64,000 nt of DNA from Thiolinea disciformis DSM 14473. GTDB lineage: Bacteria; Pseudomonadota; Gammaproteobacteria; Thiotrichales; Thiotrichaceae. The stretch's first letter is position 1. Each line of letters begins with the position of its first letter. The notes beneath the pieces were generated by a model. It was not told the DNA's origin and did no database searches. It worked only from the letters and a program-made list of their open reading frames with translations. A program made the translations under genes and the position numbers. Shown here in pieces: positions 11,102-20,762 of this stretch. The stretch is from positions 62,001 through 126,000 of the forward strand of contig NZ_AQVE01000008.1 of NCBI RefSeq assembly GCF_000371925.1, written 5' to 3'.

Positions 11102-13093
11102 ATGACTAATGCGATAACCACGACCCCAGCTTTGTGGGCGCCCTCGGCTGAGCGTATAGCTGCTTCGGCCATGACTGCCTTTAGTAAAACGATTCAACAG
11201 CGCTATGCCGTTGAGGTCAGCACTTATCAAGATTTACATCAGTGGTCTATTGAACAGCCTGCATTATTTTGGAAAGAAGTCGCAAATTTTGGTGGTGTCA
11301 TAGGCGAGATGGGGACTACTGTACTACAGAGTGGTACTTCGATGCGCGACACCCAATGGTTTCCCGAGGCTCATCTCAACTTCGCTGAAAATTTGTTGCG
11401 CGATTCCAGCAATCCAGAAGCGCTAGTCTTTTGGGGCGAGGATAAAATTAAGCGGCGGATGAGTCGTGCGGAATTGCGGATTGCAGTCGCACAATTTGCA
11501 GCCGCTTTAAAAGCTTGTGGCGTCGAGACGGGTGATCGCGTGGCGGCTTATATGCCGAACCTACCAGAAACCTTGATTGCCATGTTAGCGGCTGCGAGTT
11601 TAGGCGCTGTGTTTACCAGTGCTTCGCCTGATTTTGGGGTGCAAGGTGTCTTAGATCGCTTTGGGCAAACCGAACCAAAGGTGCTGATTAGCTGCGATGG
11701 TTATTGGTATAACGGCAAAGCTTTGGATATTCGCGATAAACTGGCCGAGCTTTCCCAACGTTTGCCCAGTCTTAAACAAATTGTCATAGTGCCTTATCTG
11801 CACACTACGACGAAAGCTGTAGCGCTAGGCTCGATTCACCAAGCGATCGCTTATGAGGATTTTATAGCGCCGCATGTGGGGGTGACTGAGCCTCAGTACC
11901 AACCGCTGCCCTTTAATCACCCACTGTATATTATGTACTCTTCTGGTACTACAGGTGTGCCAAAATGTATTGTGCATGGCGCCGGTGGCACTTTGTTGCA
12001 GCATCTTAAAGAGCATCGTTTACATGCGGATATTCGTGAAGGCGATCGCTTATTTTATTTCACAACGTGCGGCTGGATGATGTGGAATTGGCTGGTGTCG
12101 GGTTTGGCTGTTGGGGCAACGTTACTCTTATATGACGGCAATCCTTTTGTGAATGACGGTCATATTCTGTGGCAATATGCCGAAGCTGAAAAAATGACCC
12201 ACTTTGGCACCTCAGCCAAATATATCGAAAGTCTTGCGAAAAGCGGTTTAGAACCCAGTCAGCATTATGATTTAACTGCCTTGCGTGCAGTATTTTCTAC
12301 AGGCAGTCCTTTAGCGCCTCAAAGTTTTGATTTTGTTTATCAGTCCATTAAAGCTGAGCTGGCGCTAGCTTCCATTTCGGGCGGCACGGATATTATTTCT
12401 TGCTTTGTATTGGGCAATCCTAATCTGCCAGTTTGGCGTGGTGAAATTCAGTGCAAAGGCTTAGGGATGGCGGTCGATGTTTGGAATGAAGACGGGCAAG
12501 CTGTACGCGAAGAAAAAGGGGAATTAGTTTGTACCCAAGCTTTCCCCTGTATGCCCTTGGGTTTTTGGAATGATGCAAAGGGTGAAAAATATCATGCCGC
12601 TTATTTCGAGCGTTTTCTTAATATTTGGTGTCATGGGGATTTTTGTGAAATTACTGCCCATGATGGCTTAATCATTTATGGGCGATCAGATGCTACTTTA
12701 AATCCCGGTGGGGTAAGAATTGGCACGGCGGAAATTTATCGTCAGGTCGATAATTTGCCGGAGGTTTTGGAGTCCTTAGTGATTGGGCAAGATTGGCCAA
12801 GAGACCAGCCCAGTGATGTACGGGTTATTTTATTTGTGCGTTTGCAGCCTGATCAAAACTTGGACGAAACTTTAGCTAATCGTATTAAACAAGCGATTCG
12901 GACAAATGCTACACCACGTCATGTGCCGGCTAAAATTATTCAAGTCACTGATATTCCACGCACTAAAAGTGGCAAATTAGTGGAATTAGCCGTTCGGAAT
13001 GTGGTGCACGGTAAACCCGTAAAGAATATAGAAGCACTGGCTAATCCAGAGGCTTTAGAGCAATTTAAAGATAGAGTGGAGTTGCAAAGTTAG
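11102..13093 (+). CDS. aacS: Acetoacetyl-CoA synthetase
   Basis: Activates acetoacetate with ATP and CoA. The 663-residue protein belongs to the ANL family with the acetoacetyl-CoA synthetase length and features: WFPEAHLNFAENLL near the N-terminus, the P-loop YSSGTTGVPKCIVHGAGG (about residue 280), FFTTCGWMMWNWL, SISGGTDIISCFV and the C-terminal RTKSGKLVELAV with the catalytic lysine. The ATG at 11102 follows GAGGAGAGCGGA; a GTG 24 bases upstream is less likely. Acetoacetate is made by liuE in the neighbouring operon and by the homogentisate pathway further on, so this enzyme recycles both products without a CoA transferase. Confidence 0.94.
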   Translation: MTNAITTTPALWAPSAERIAASAMTAFSKTIQQRYAVEVSTYQDLHQWSIEQPALFWKEVANFGGVIGEMGTTVLQSGTSMRDTQWFPEAHLNFAENLLRDSSNPEALVFWGEDKIKRRMSRAELRIAVAQFAAALKACGVETGDRVAAYMPNLPETLIAMLAAASLGAVFTSASPDFGVQGVLDRFGQTEPKVLISCDGYWYNGKALDIRDKLAELSQRLPSLKQIVIVPYLHTTTKAVALGSIHQAIAYEDFIAPHVGVTEPQYQPLPFNHPLYIMYSSGTTGVPKCIVHGAGGTLLQHLKEHRLHADIREGDRLFYFTTCGWMMWNWLVSGLAVGATLLLYDGNPFVNDGHILWQYAEAEKMTHFGTSAKYIESLAKSGLEPSQHYDLTALRAVFSTGSPLAPQSFDFVYQSIKAELALASISGGTDIISCFVLGNPNLPVWRGEIQCKGLGMAVDVWNEDGQAVREEKGELVCTQAFPCMPLGFWNDAKGEKYHAAYFERFLNIWCHGDFCEITAHDGLIIYGRSDATLNPGGVRIGTAEIYRQVDNLPEVLESLVIGQDWPRDQPSDVRVILFVRLQPDQNLDETLANRIKQAIRTNATPRHVPAKIIQVTDIPRTKSGKLVELAVRNVVHGKPVKNIEALANPEALEQFKDRVELQS

Positions 13094-13155
13094 GGCTTAG
13101 CTAATCGCTGATCTAAAGAAGGATTTTAAGGAAATAAGCTAGGGGTATTGACCGC

Positions 13156-14010
13156 ATGAATAAGCTCATTTTGATTGCGATCCTTGCTTTAAGTGCCTTA
13201 TTACTGGGCGCAGGGTGTTCGACGCTTACGCCGGTAGATGCGCTAAATGCCGTTCTGCCAAGTAGTGGCTATACTCAGCAAAGTCTAAAATATGGTGGAT
13301 TGCCACGCCAAGCCTTAGATATTTATCGGCCTAAACTCGCAAAGCCTAATGCACCACCTATTTTATTTGTTTATGGTGGTGCTTGGCGTGAAGGTGATAA
13401 AAAGGATTATGTTTTTGTAGCACATGCGCTGACTAGCCTCGGCCATACGGTCATTATTCCGAATTATCGTCTTTATCCGCAGGTACAATATCCAGCGTTT
13501 GTTCAGGATTTGGCTCAGGCGCTTGCCTACACAGAGCGCAACGCACCACAACTCTTAGGGAGGCCACTCGAGCGTTTTATTGTAATGGGACATTCGTCCG
13601 GTGCGCATACGGCGGCTTTATTAGCGACTCGTCCTCATTACTTGCGCGCTCAAGGGGTCTCGGCGAAGCTGGTCGGTCTAATTGGTATGGCAGGGCCTTA
13701 TGATTTGCCTTTAGATTTACCCGAAGTGTCTCAAGTGTTTGGCGCAGTTACAGCCGATCAAGTGAAACCGCCGATAAATATTCCGGTCAATATGCCACGC
13801 AGTTTATTATTGCATGGCGCAGCCGATGATCGCGTCATTCCTCGCCATACCCAAGTCTTTGCAGAAAGCTTAGCGCAAGCGGGTCATGCAGTAGGGGTGA
13901 AGATCTATCCTAAGGTTGATCATGTCAAACTACTAGCTGGTTTGGCGCAACCTTTGCGTGCCTTAAGTCCAAGTTACGATGCGATTGCACAGTTTTTAGC
14001 AAGTTATTAA
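13156..14010 (+). CDS. Lipoprotein alpha/beta hydrolase (esterase)
   Basis: A 284-residue protein with a lipoprotein signal peptide (lipobox LLLGAGC, cysteine about residue 21), so it is probably anchored to a membrane. The mature part is an alpha/beta hydrolase of the BD-FAE/carboxylesterase type: the oxyanion motif appears as VYGGAWREGDKKDY, the nucleophile elbow is GHSSGAH (about residue 147), and the acid and base are likely in ADDRVIP and KVDHVKLL. The substrate is unknown. It follows aacS by about 60 bp and may be a separate unit. Confidence 0.85.
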   Translation: MNKLILIAILALSALLLGAGCSTLTPVDALNAVLPSSGYTQQSLKYGGLPRQALDIYRPKLAKPNAPPILFVYGGAWREGDKKDYVFVAHALTSLGHTVIIPNYRLYPQVQYPAFVQDLAQALAYTERNAPQLLGRPLERFIVMGHSSGAHTAALLATRPHYLRAQGVSAKLVGLIGMAGPYDLPLDLPEVSQVFGAVTADQVKPPINIPVNMPRSLLLHGAADDRVIPRHTQVFAESLAQAGHAVGVKIYPKVDHVKLLAGLAQPLRALSPSYDAIAQFLASY

Positions 14011-14028
14011 GCACAATCCTCATTACGC

Positions 14029-14649
14029 TTAGCGTGCTTCTTGAATTATCCAGTTAGCACGCGACTTAGTAGCTTCAATTACACGAGCATTAGGTTCATC
14101 GGTTGAAGCAATCCACGCTTGTGCTTCGGCCAAGGATCGTCCGAAGCGTTGATGGCGCGCTACAAGCCGTTCGAGGCGTAGGTTTGGTTCGACTTCCACA
14201 TACCATACTTCATCTAACAAAGTGGCTACCTCTTTCCAAGCCTCTTGTTCAAGCAATAAATAATTGCCTTCAGTAATGATTAAGCGTGTTTCAGGAGCAA
14301 TAGGAATGGCACAAGCAATCGGCTCTTCCAAATCACGTCGAAAGCTAGGGGCATAGATAATCGTGTGTTGTGGCTCACGTAGCCGTTTTAATAAAGCGAC
14401 ATAGCCATCACTATCAAAGGTATCCGGTGCGCCTTTACGTGCCGCCCTACCCAAACGCTCTAATTCGACTTGCGCCAAATGAAATCCATCCATAGGCACG
14501 ATTTGGGCTTGACTAGCAAAGTGTTGGCTTAATGCCTCAGCCAAAGTGGATTTGCCAGCTCCTGGCGCACCCGTCAGACCTAGCAAAACACGTGGTTGTC
14601 TGGCTAAGAGTGCTTCAATGCGTTGGATATAGGGTTTAGCAATATTCAT
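14029..14649 (-). CDS. P-loop nucleoside/nucleotide kinase-like protein
   Basis: A 206-residue P-loop kinase with Walker A in LTGAPGAGKSTLAEAL and a typical uridine kinase/pantothenate kinase-like layout (PMDGFHL, then a Walker-B-like ITEGNYLLL). The family includes proteins related to fructose-transport kinase FrcK and nucleoside kinases; the substrate cannot be assigned. The ATG at 14649 has a ribosome binding site (AGGAA) six bases upstream. The ATG at 14664, which overlaps the upstream stop codon, is the alternative. It follows a pair of DMT transporter genes, so it may phosphorylate something they handle. Confidence 0.75.
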   Translation of the reverse strand: MNIAKPYIQRIEALLARQPRVLLGLTGAPGAGKSTLAEALSQHFASQAQIVPMDGFHLAQVELERLGRAARKGAPDTFDSDGYVALLKRLREPQHTIIYAPSFRRDLEEPIACAIPIAPETRLIITEGNYLLLEQEAWKEVATLLDEVWYVEVEPNLRLERLVARHQRFGRSLAEAQAWIASTDEPNARVIEATKSRANWIIQEAR

Positions 14650-14663
14650 ACAGATTCCTACCA

Positions 14664-15089
14664 TTATGTTTTATGGCGTTGTGCCCATATAATTCCGGCT
14701 AAAATAAAAGCAACCCCTAAGCATTGCAGCAATAGATGAGGCAGGGACTGTTGTTCGGCATGAAGTAATACCCCCATGCCCATTTGTCCACTAATCACCG
14801 CTAAAGCAGTTTTCGTTACCCCTAAACGCGGAATGACATAACTATTAATGGCGACAAAAAAAGTACCTAGTACACCACCCAAATAAGCATACCAAGGTGC
14901 ATGGCTAGCGTGTTCCCAGACAAAGCCTTGCATCACTAGCAGAAGCACGCTAAGGAAAACCAAACCAACTAGATGATTCCAATAAGAAGCTTTAAAAGCT
15001 CCTAGGGCAAGACCCACACGTCCATTAGCAATGCGATTGAGGCTAATCAAAATGCCTGACACTATGGCTAATATAATACCGGTACTCAT
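14664..15089 (-). CDS. DMT-family small transporter, YdcZ (DUF606) type
   Basis: A 141-residue membrane protein with four to five hydrophobic helices (starting IILAIVSGILISLNRIANG) and the NHLVGLVFL and VISGQMGMGVLL stretches typical of the YdcZ/DUF606 branch of the drug/metabolite superfamily. Its start overlaps the stop of a second protein of the same family by four bases. The pair probably forms a heterodimeric transporter. The substrate is unknown. Confidence 0.82.
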   Translation of the reverse strand: MSTGIILAIVSGILISLNRIANGRVGLALGAFKASYWNHLVGLVFLSVLLLVMQGFVWEHASHAPWYAYLGGVLGTFFVAINSYVIPRLGVTKTALAVISGQMGMGVLLHAEQQSLPHLLLQCLGVAFILAGIIWAQRHKT

Positions 15090-15547
15090 GATCTAGCCTG
15101 AAAATAAATAATGAATAGACTGCCTGTAACAACCAATGAAATACTGATGAAATCATGAATGGTCAGCTTGCGTTTGAGTAAGCCAAACCACCCAAATTGA
15201 TCAGATACAAGGCTAAAACTAATTTGCCCTACTAAACTCAGGGCTAAAGTTCCGGCCAAACCCAGTGGACTATTCACGGCCATTGAGGCAACCGCTACAG
15301 TCATAGCCCCTGCTAGGCCCCCAGCATAGCCCCACCAAGGTACTGTTTTTGTTGAGGTTTTAAGGGGTGGAAAAAAGTGCAGGAAGCCAAGCAAAAAAAG
15401 TATAGAAACCAGCGTACCCACCCCATGCGCGACCCAAGACGCAAATAATGGCGTAGTAGCTTTGGCCAGTTGGCTATTAAAACTCACTATACCGACTAAG
15501 AGCATCCCTGCAAGTAAGGCTAACAACACTTCGCGTGATTGTTTCAT
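15086..15547 (-). CDS. DMT-family small transporter, YdcZ (DUF606) type
   Basis: A 153-residue membrane protein of the same YdcZ/DUF606 family as the gene it overlaps (ATGA overlap at 15086-15089). Features are five hydrophobic segments, SWVAHGVGTLVSILFLL, WWGYAGGLAGAMTVAV and ALSLVGQISFSLVSDQFG. Two half-size DMT proteins encoded together usually act as a pair with opposite membrane topology. It is the first gene of a three-gene minus-strand unit with the kinase-like gene. The substrate is unknown. Confidence 0.83.
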   Translation of the reverse strand: MKQSREVLLALLAGMLLVGIVSFNSQLAKATTPLFASWVAHGVGTLVSILFLLGFLHFFPPLKTSTKTVPWWGYAGGLAGAMTVAVASMAVNSPLGLAGTLALSLVGQISFSLVSDQFGWFGLLKRKLTIHDFISISLVVTGSLFIIYFQARS

Positions 15548-15763
15548 GAATAGTCCTAATGAAAAAATTTAGAGTAATCGCTAAGTCATGGCTACGCAAT
15601 CACGGAGCCGGGTAGAAAATGTTAGCTTGGTTAGGAGATGACTACACTTGTTGTCTTTTGGTGATACCACAAAGCATATATTAAATTTTTATATGATATA
15701 GATAGCAATAGCTGGTTAGGCTTAAAAACTAATTTTAAAAAATATTATGAGTTTGGGGTTTGA

Positions 15764-16633
15764 CTATTTCAGAAAAATTGCTTGGTAGGCAATATAAGCG
15801 CTGCAATAGCGTAGCGGCAAGACAATAAATAAGCCCAATAAATAAGGTAGTGTCGCCATTATTTCTAATAAACTAGATAGTAACAAATAAAAAAGCATAA
15901 CAGGTATATTCCTCAATATGCCCTTAAGGGATTTTTGTATAGCAGTAGGGAGTGGCATTCTATTGAGGGTGGTCAGCATGATGGTAAAATCAATAAAAAT
16001 GGAGGAAAGTAGATTAATAAAAAAATAGCTCATGCCTACTATATTAGGGCGATCTAGAAATAATGAATAGAGGTAGCTAATTGGAAAGCTTAGCTCTTCA
16101 GTTATGTTAGCAGGTTGTGAAAATTGATTGAACAATCCTATTAAACCCTGATAAGCGAGGCTGGATAGTAGCCCTAAGGTGAATAGGCTAATTAGGTTGT
16201 CTTTAAAACCTGCTAATAGATGAGCTACTTTTAAGGGTAGCCCTTGTTGTACCTGTGCTAGTCCTAGATATAACCCACCTGATAACATAATAAGAAATGT
16301 ATATATAATAACCTCATATAAAATACTTAAAGCTGATAACCAAGACGAATTTTCTTCCCATAACACTAATCGCTCATAAGGCAAAAAGAAATTGAAATAG
16401 CCTAACAGAACTGGTGGTGTAAGAGCCAATACAAGTATTATGATTAAAATAATTAGCCATATTAGCCAATCTTTTTTATATAGGTTCCAGCCTAAACGAA
16501 TCCAATTAGCCGCTTCACGCCAAGGTATAATTCTGGGACGAGTTAACACATTAGCGTTTTCTGCAGGTAGTTGGGGTAAAGCTAAATTGGCTTTGGGTGG
16601 TTCATAAGGGTTAGGCTGCATAGTAGCGATCAT
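15764..16633 (-). CDS. Multi-pass membrane protein, BPSS1780-like
   Basis: A 289-residue protein with a proline-rich cytoplasmic N-terminus (NPYEPPKANL) followed by IIPWREAANWIRLGWNLYKK and about six hydrophobic segments. This arrangement resembles the BPSS1780 family of uncharacterised membrane proteins. No catalytic or transport motif is visible. An in-frame ATG four codons downstream (MQPNPYEPP) is an alternative start. Codon use is more A+T-rich than in the liu genes. The function is unknown. Confidence 0.7.
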   Translation of the reverse strand: MIATMQPNPYEPPKANLALPQLPAENANVLTRPRIIPWREAANWIRLGWNLYKKDWLIWLIILIIILVLALTPPVLLGYFNFFLPYERLVLWEENSSWLSALSILYEVIIYTFLIMLSGGLYLGLAQVQQGLPLKVAHLLAGFKDNLISLFTLGLLSSLAYQGLIGLFNQFSQPANITEELSFPISYLYSLFLDRPNIVGMSYFFINLLSSIFIDFTIMLTTLNRMPLPTAIQKSLKGILRNIPVMLFYLLLSSLLEIMATLPYLLGLFIVLPLRYCSAYIAYQAIFLK

Positions 16634-16658
16634 TAAAAGCTATCATAATCTTACTATA

Positions 16659-17531
16659 TTAGCTTAATTTGGTGTATTTGTTTTGGGTTTGGTAATAAGC
16701 TACCACTAAGCCACTAGCGACAACTAGCGCTGCACCGCTTAATTGTTGTAGCGGTATAGTCTCACCAAATAATAGCACCCCTAATAGCAAAGCCCACGGT
16801 AGGGTAAAGTAATTAAAAGGCTGTAAGATAACCGCAGGAGTAAGTTTTAAAGCAACGATCATTAAATAGTGGCTGAGCAAGCCTAAAGCACAGAGTAGTA
16901 AAATCAAGAAAGCGGTATAGCCTGTAAGTGGTTTCCATACAAAGGGTAGGAAAGGTGCATTAATAGCGGCCGCCATAAGACCTGTATATAGTAAAGAAGA
17001 GTCAGTGTGGTCGGTTTTGCTGACAAAGCGGGTCAGTATATTATAAAGCGCATAAAGTGCTGCGCATCCCAGTGCAAATAAGCTATAAATAGTAAAATTG
17101 ATGGAACCCGGTGCAATAATAATGATGGCGCCTATAAAGCCAATCGTGATAATAATCCAACGCCAAAAGCCAACTGGCTCTTTCAAAATAAGCGGCGACA
17201 AAGCAGTCACGATTAAAGGAAAAGACACAAAAATACTATACATTTGTGCAATACCCAGATGTTTGAGCGTCCAAGCAAATAATAAGCTTTCTAGGCCTAA
17301 TAAAACGCCGCGCAGTAATTGCAAGCTGTGATGTTTTACGACTAATACTTGCTTAAGGGGGCGCTTACGGGTAGTCCACCAGAGTGCAAATAAAAAAAAC
17401 ACCAAATAGCGAATGCCTAGAAATTGGAAAACAGGAAGCTGACCGGCTAGCAGTTTGGTGACTGAATCTTGAATAGCAAAAATAAAAGTAGTGAGGATTA
17501 ATAACAAAATTCCTTTATTATGTTCATGCAT
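16659..17531 (-). CDS. EamA/DMT-family transporter
   Basis: A 290-residue inner-membrane protein with about ten helices and two EamA repeats: the first begins GILLLILTTFIFAIQDSVTKLL and the second in SLFALGCAALYALYNILTRF. Such proteins export or take up small metabolites such as amino acids. The substrate is unknown. It is separated by 25 bp from the downstream membrane protein gene on the same strand. Confidence 0.85.
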   Translation of the reverse strand: MHEHNKGILLLILTTFIFAIQDSVTKLLAGQLPVFQFLGIRYLVFFLFALWWTTRKRPLKQVLVVKHHSLQLLRGVLLGLESLLFAWTLKHLGIAQMYSIFVSFPLIVTALSPLILKEPVGFWRWIIITIGFIGAIIIIAPGSINFTIYSLFALGCAALYALYNILTRFVSKTDHTDSSLLYTGLMAAAINAPFLPFVWKPLTGYTAFLILLLCALGLLSHYLMIVALKLTPAVILQPFNYFTLPWALLLGVLLFGETIPLQQLSGAALVVASGLVVAYYQTQNKYTKLS

Positions 17532-17714
17532 AGCAGGGCTGACCTAAGGCACAAAAGTGGTCATGCTACGCTGTTTTAGGGGGTAAGGGCTAGTCAGGGC
17601 ATAATCTAAACGCTTAGCAATGGCCTTAGTTTTCGTCCAAAGACTTGCTGCGCTTTGAACTAAAGCGCCACAATCGCTTACGCAGACAGAGGTCAAGTAC
17701 TTAGGAGCGTGGTT

Positions 17715-18782
17715 TTGCAGTTATATACCTGTAATGGTTGTGGCAACCAACTGTATTTTGAGAATGTATTTTGTCAACGTTGTGGTGCTACTTTAGGGTT
17801 TGTGCCGGAGCAACTGAAGCTCTTAGCGTTTGAAAATAGTGGCGAAAACCTATGGAAGCCTATCCAAAGTCAGCCTGAGCGTTGGTATCGCATGTGCCCT
17901 AACTATTATCACCAACAGGTTTGTAATTGGATGGTGGCAGTGGATGATCACGAGGCATTTTGCGTATCTTGCCGTTTGAACCATGTTATTCCCAATTTAA
18001 GCAATGCTGATAATAAGGTATTGTGGCATCGGCTTGAGATGGATAAACGTTATTTTGTGTATGCCATGTTGCGTTTGGGCTTGCCGATTGCACCACGTCG
18101 CCCTGAAACGTCGAATGGTTTGGCATTCGAGTTTTTAGCGGATGTGCCTTTTAGTGGACGCAAACGTGTTTTGATTGGGCACTCAAAAGGTTTAATTACT
18201 ATCAATATTGCAGAGGCTGACCCTGTCACACGTGAGCGAATGCGGGCGCAAATGAATGAGCCGTATCGAACGATTTTGGGACATTTCCGCCATGAGTCAG
18301 GCCATTATTATTGGGATCGTTTAATTCGCCACACGTATTGGTTAGAAGGGTTTCGTCAGCTTTTCGGTGATGAAACCCGCAATTATCGCCAAGCCTTAGA
18401 ACGCCATTATCAGTTTGGGGCGCCTCTTGATTGGCAAAATTATTATATTAGTGCTTATGCAAGTTCTCATCCTTGGGAGGATTGGGCGGAGACTTGGGCG
18501 CACTATCTGCATATTATCGATACGTTGGAAACAGCGAGCCAATTTGATTTGCGGGTTGTTGCAGCCTATCAAACTGGCAGCAGCCTCCATGATTTCAATG
18601 CCTATGAGCAGCAAGACTTTAATCAAATTATGGATAATTGGTTTCCCTTATCCACGGCATTGAATGCGATTAACCGCAGTATGGGGCAGGATTTACTTTA
18701 TCCCTTTGTAATCAATCCGCCCGTGATAGAAAAAATGCGTTTTATCCACCAAGTGATTCATGCACAAGGTGGTAGGCACTAA
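17715..18782 (+). CDS. Zinc-ribbon plus putative zinc metallopeptidase (PF10005/PF15887 type)
   Basis: About 355 residues. An N-terminal zinc ribbon (CNGCGNQLYFENVFCQRCG) is followed by CPNYYHQQVCNW and CVSCRL cysteine pairs. A domain with HFRHESGHYYWDRL (about residue 193) contains an HExxH metallopeptidase motif. The TTG at 17715 is preferred because it gives the family's usual beginning, MQLYTCNGCG, and lies seven bases after AGGAG; the GTG at 17709 is only one base from that site. The stop overlaps the convergent parE stop by four bases. The biological role is not known; peptidase activity is inferred from the motif. Confidence 0.85.
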   Translation: MQLYTCNGCGNQLYFENVFCQRCGATLGFVPEQLKLLAFENSGENLWKPIQSQPERWYRMCPNYYHQQVCNWMVAVDDHEAFCVSCRLNHVIPNLSNADNKVLWHRLEMDKRYFVYAMLRLGLPIAPRRPETSNGLAFEFLADVPFSGRKRVLIGHSKGLITINIAEADPVTRERMRAQMNEPYRTILGHFRHESGHYYWDRLIRHTYWLEGFRQLFGDETRNYRQALERHYQFGAPLDWQNYYISAYASSHPWEDWAETWAHYLHIIDTLETASQFDLRVVAAYQTGSSLHDFNAYEQQDFNQIMDNWFPLSTALNAINRSMGQDLLYPFVINPPVIEKMRFIHQVIHAQGGRH

Positions 18783-20668
18783 ACGCTGGCTAAATTTCCT
18801 TTATCTTCCAGCCATGCTTTACGATCGGCCGCCCGCTTTTTCGCTAGTAGCATATCCATCATGGCATCAGTAGCCGCTTGATCATCGATAGTGAGCTGCA
18901 CCAAACGACGTGTGTCTGGGGAGATGGTCGTTTCGCGCAATTGGATCGGATTCATTTCACCCAAACCTTTAAAGCGTGTGACATTCACGATCCCGCGTTT
19001 TTTTTCTGCGCTAATTAAATCTAGGCGTGATTGTTTTTCTGCCTCATCCAACGCGTAATAAACTTCTTTACCCACATCGATGCGGAATAAGGGGGGCATA
19101 GCAACAAAGACATGACCCGCTTCAACAAGCGCTCGAAAATGGCGTACAAATAAAGCACACAGCAGGGTCGCAATATGTGCACCATCCGAATCAGCATCTG
19201 CCAAAATACAAATTTTGCCATAACGTAAGCCCGAAAGATCAATGGAGCCCGGCTCCATGCCAATGGCCACTGATATATCGTGCACTTCTTGCGAACTCAG
19301 TACTTGATCAGGGTCGACTTCCCAAGTATTTAGAATCTTGCCGCGCAAAGGCATGATAGCCTGAAACTCACGATCACGTGCCTGCTTGGCTGAACCGCCC
19401 GCCGAATCGCCTTCTACTAAAAATAATTCAGTATGGCTTAAATCTTGTGACGCACAATCGGCTAATTTTCCGGGTAAAGCAGGGCCCGTGGTTACTTTCT
19501 TGCGTACAATTTTTTTGCTGGCCCGTTGGCGGCGGCTGGCATTATTAATCGCCATATCCGCTAATTGTTCGCCAATCGACGTGTTTTGATTCAAGTAAAG
19601 ACTAAACGCATCTTTTAATGAACCAGATACAAAACTAGCGGCCTCGCGTGAGGATAAGCGTTCTTTCGTTTGGCCTGCAAACTGCGGTTCCTGCATTTTG
19701 AACGACAAGACATAGCTAATATTTTCCCACACATCATCGGGCGTTAGTTTTAACCCGCGCGGCATTAAGTTACGGAATTCACAAAATTCACGCAAAGCAT
19801 CCGTGACCCCTGTGCGTAAGCCATTAACGTGCGTACCGCCCTGCAAGGTTGGAATCAGATTAACATAACTTTCTTGAATCAGCTCGCCACCCTCGGGCAG
19901 CCATAATAAGGCCCACTCCACTGATTCACGGTTCGCATCTAACTTTCCGACAAAGGGTTTTTCGGGTAGGAGGGTAAAACCTTGTACGGCCTCAAATAAG
20001 TAATCACGTAAACCGGCTTCGTAGCGCCATTCCACGGTTTCATTGGTGTTTTCATCATGGAAGCGAATATATAAGTTTGGGCACAATACTGCCTTGGCTC
20101 GTAAATTGTGTTTTAAGCGCGTTACCGAAAATTTGGGCGTATCAAAATAGCGTGCATCTGGCCAGAAACGCAATTCAGTTCCGGTATCTTTTTTGGCTAC
20201 TTTGCCTGAGGTTTGCAACTCGCTGGCCTTGTCGCCATGCGCAAAACGCATAGTATAAATGTGCCCATCGCGTTTAATCGCTACTTCTAAACGCTCAGAT
20301 AAAGCATTGACTACTGAGACACCCACACCGTGCAAACCACCTGAAAATTGATAGTTTTGATTCGAGAATTTGCCACCAGCGTGCAAGGTGCAAAGAATGA
20401 CTTCTACCCCCGGCTTTTTTTCCAAAGGGTGCAAATCGACCGGCATACCACGACCATTGTCTGCCACACTTAATGAATTGTCAGCGTGCAGGGTCACTAG
20501 AATTTGCGTGGCATGTCCCGCCAAAGCTTCGTCGACACTATTATCAATGACTTCTTGTGCTAGGTGATTGGGGCGGGTGGTATCGGTGTACATACCTGGG
20601 CGTTTTCGCACCGGATCAAGGCCAGTTAATACTTCAATCGCTGCAGCATCATAGATGGGAGTTGTCAT
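18779..20668 (-). CDS. parE: DNA topoisomerase IV subunit B
   Basis: ATPase subunit of topoisomerase IV, which decatenates chromosomes. The 629-residue protein has the GHKL ATPase domain with VIDNSVDEALAG and GGLHGVGVSVVNALS, a transducer region, and the TOPRIM motifs VEGDSAGGSAKQARDR and DADSDGAHI. The C-terminus ends in MDMLLAKKRAADRKAWLE, as in ParE of gammaproteobacteria; the length is typical of ParE and shorter than GyrB. parC is not in the window. It is monocistronic here and convergent with the metallopeptidase-like gene. Confidence 0.95.
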   Translation of the reverse strand: MTTPIYDAAAIEVLTGLDPVRKRPGMYTDTTRPNHLAQEVIDNSVDEALAGHATQILVTLHADNSLSVADNGRGMPVDLHPLEKKPGVEVILCTLHAGGKFSNQNYQFSGGLHGVGVSVVNALSERLEVAIKRDGHIYTMRFAHGDKASELQTSGKVAKKDTGTELRFWPDARYFDTPKFSVTRLKHNLRAKAVLCPNLYIRFHDENTNETVEWRYEAGLRDYLFEAVQGFTLLPEKPFVGKLDANRESVEWALLWLPEGGELIQESYVNLIPTLQGGTHVNGLRTGVTDALREFCEFRNLMPRGLKLTPDDVWENISYVLSFKMQEPQFAGQTKERLSSREAASFVSGSLKDAFSLYLNQNTSIGEQLADMAINNASRRQRASKKIVRKKVTTGPALPGKLADCASQDLSHTELFLVEGDSAGGSAKQARDREFQAIMPLRGKILNTWEVDPDQVLSSQEVHDISVAIGMEPGSIDLSGLRYGKICILADADSDGAHIATLLCALFVRHFRALVEAGHVFVAMPPLFRIDVGKEVYYALDEAEKQSRLDLISAEKKRGIVNVTRFKGLGEMNPIQLRETTISPDTRRLVQLTIDDQAATDAMMDMLLAKKRAADRKAWLEDKGNLASV

Positions 20669-20762
20669 GGAGCAATCAGAACCTTTAATGAAATAGCGGA
20701 CTAAGAAATGGGAGAGCTATTATAGCAGGGCTTGGATAGGTGGTAAGGATTGTTTCTAAGGA

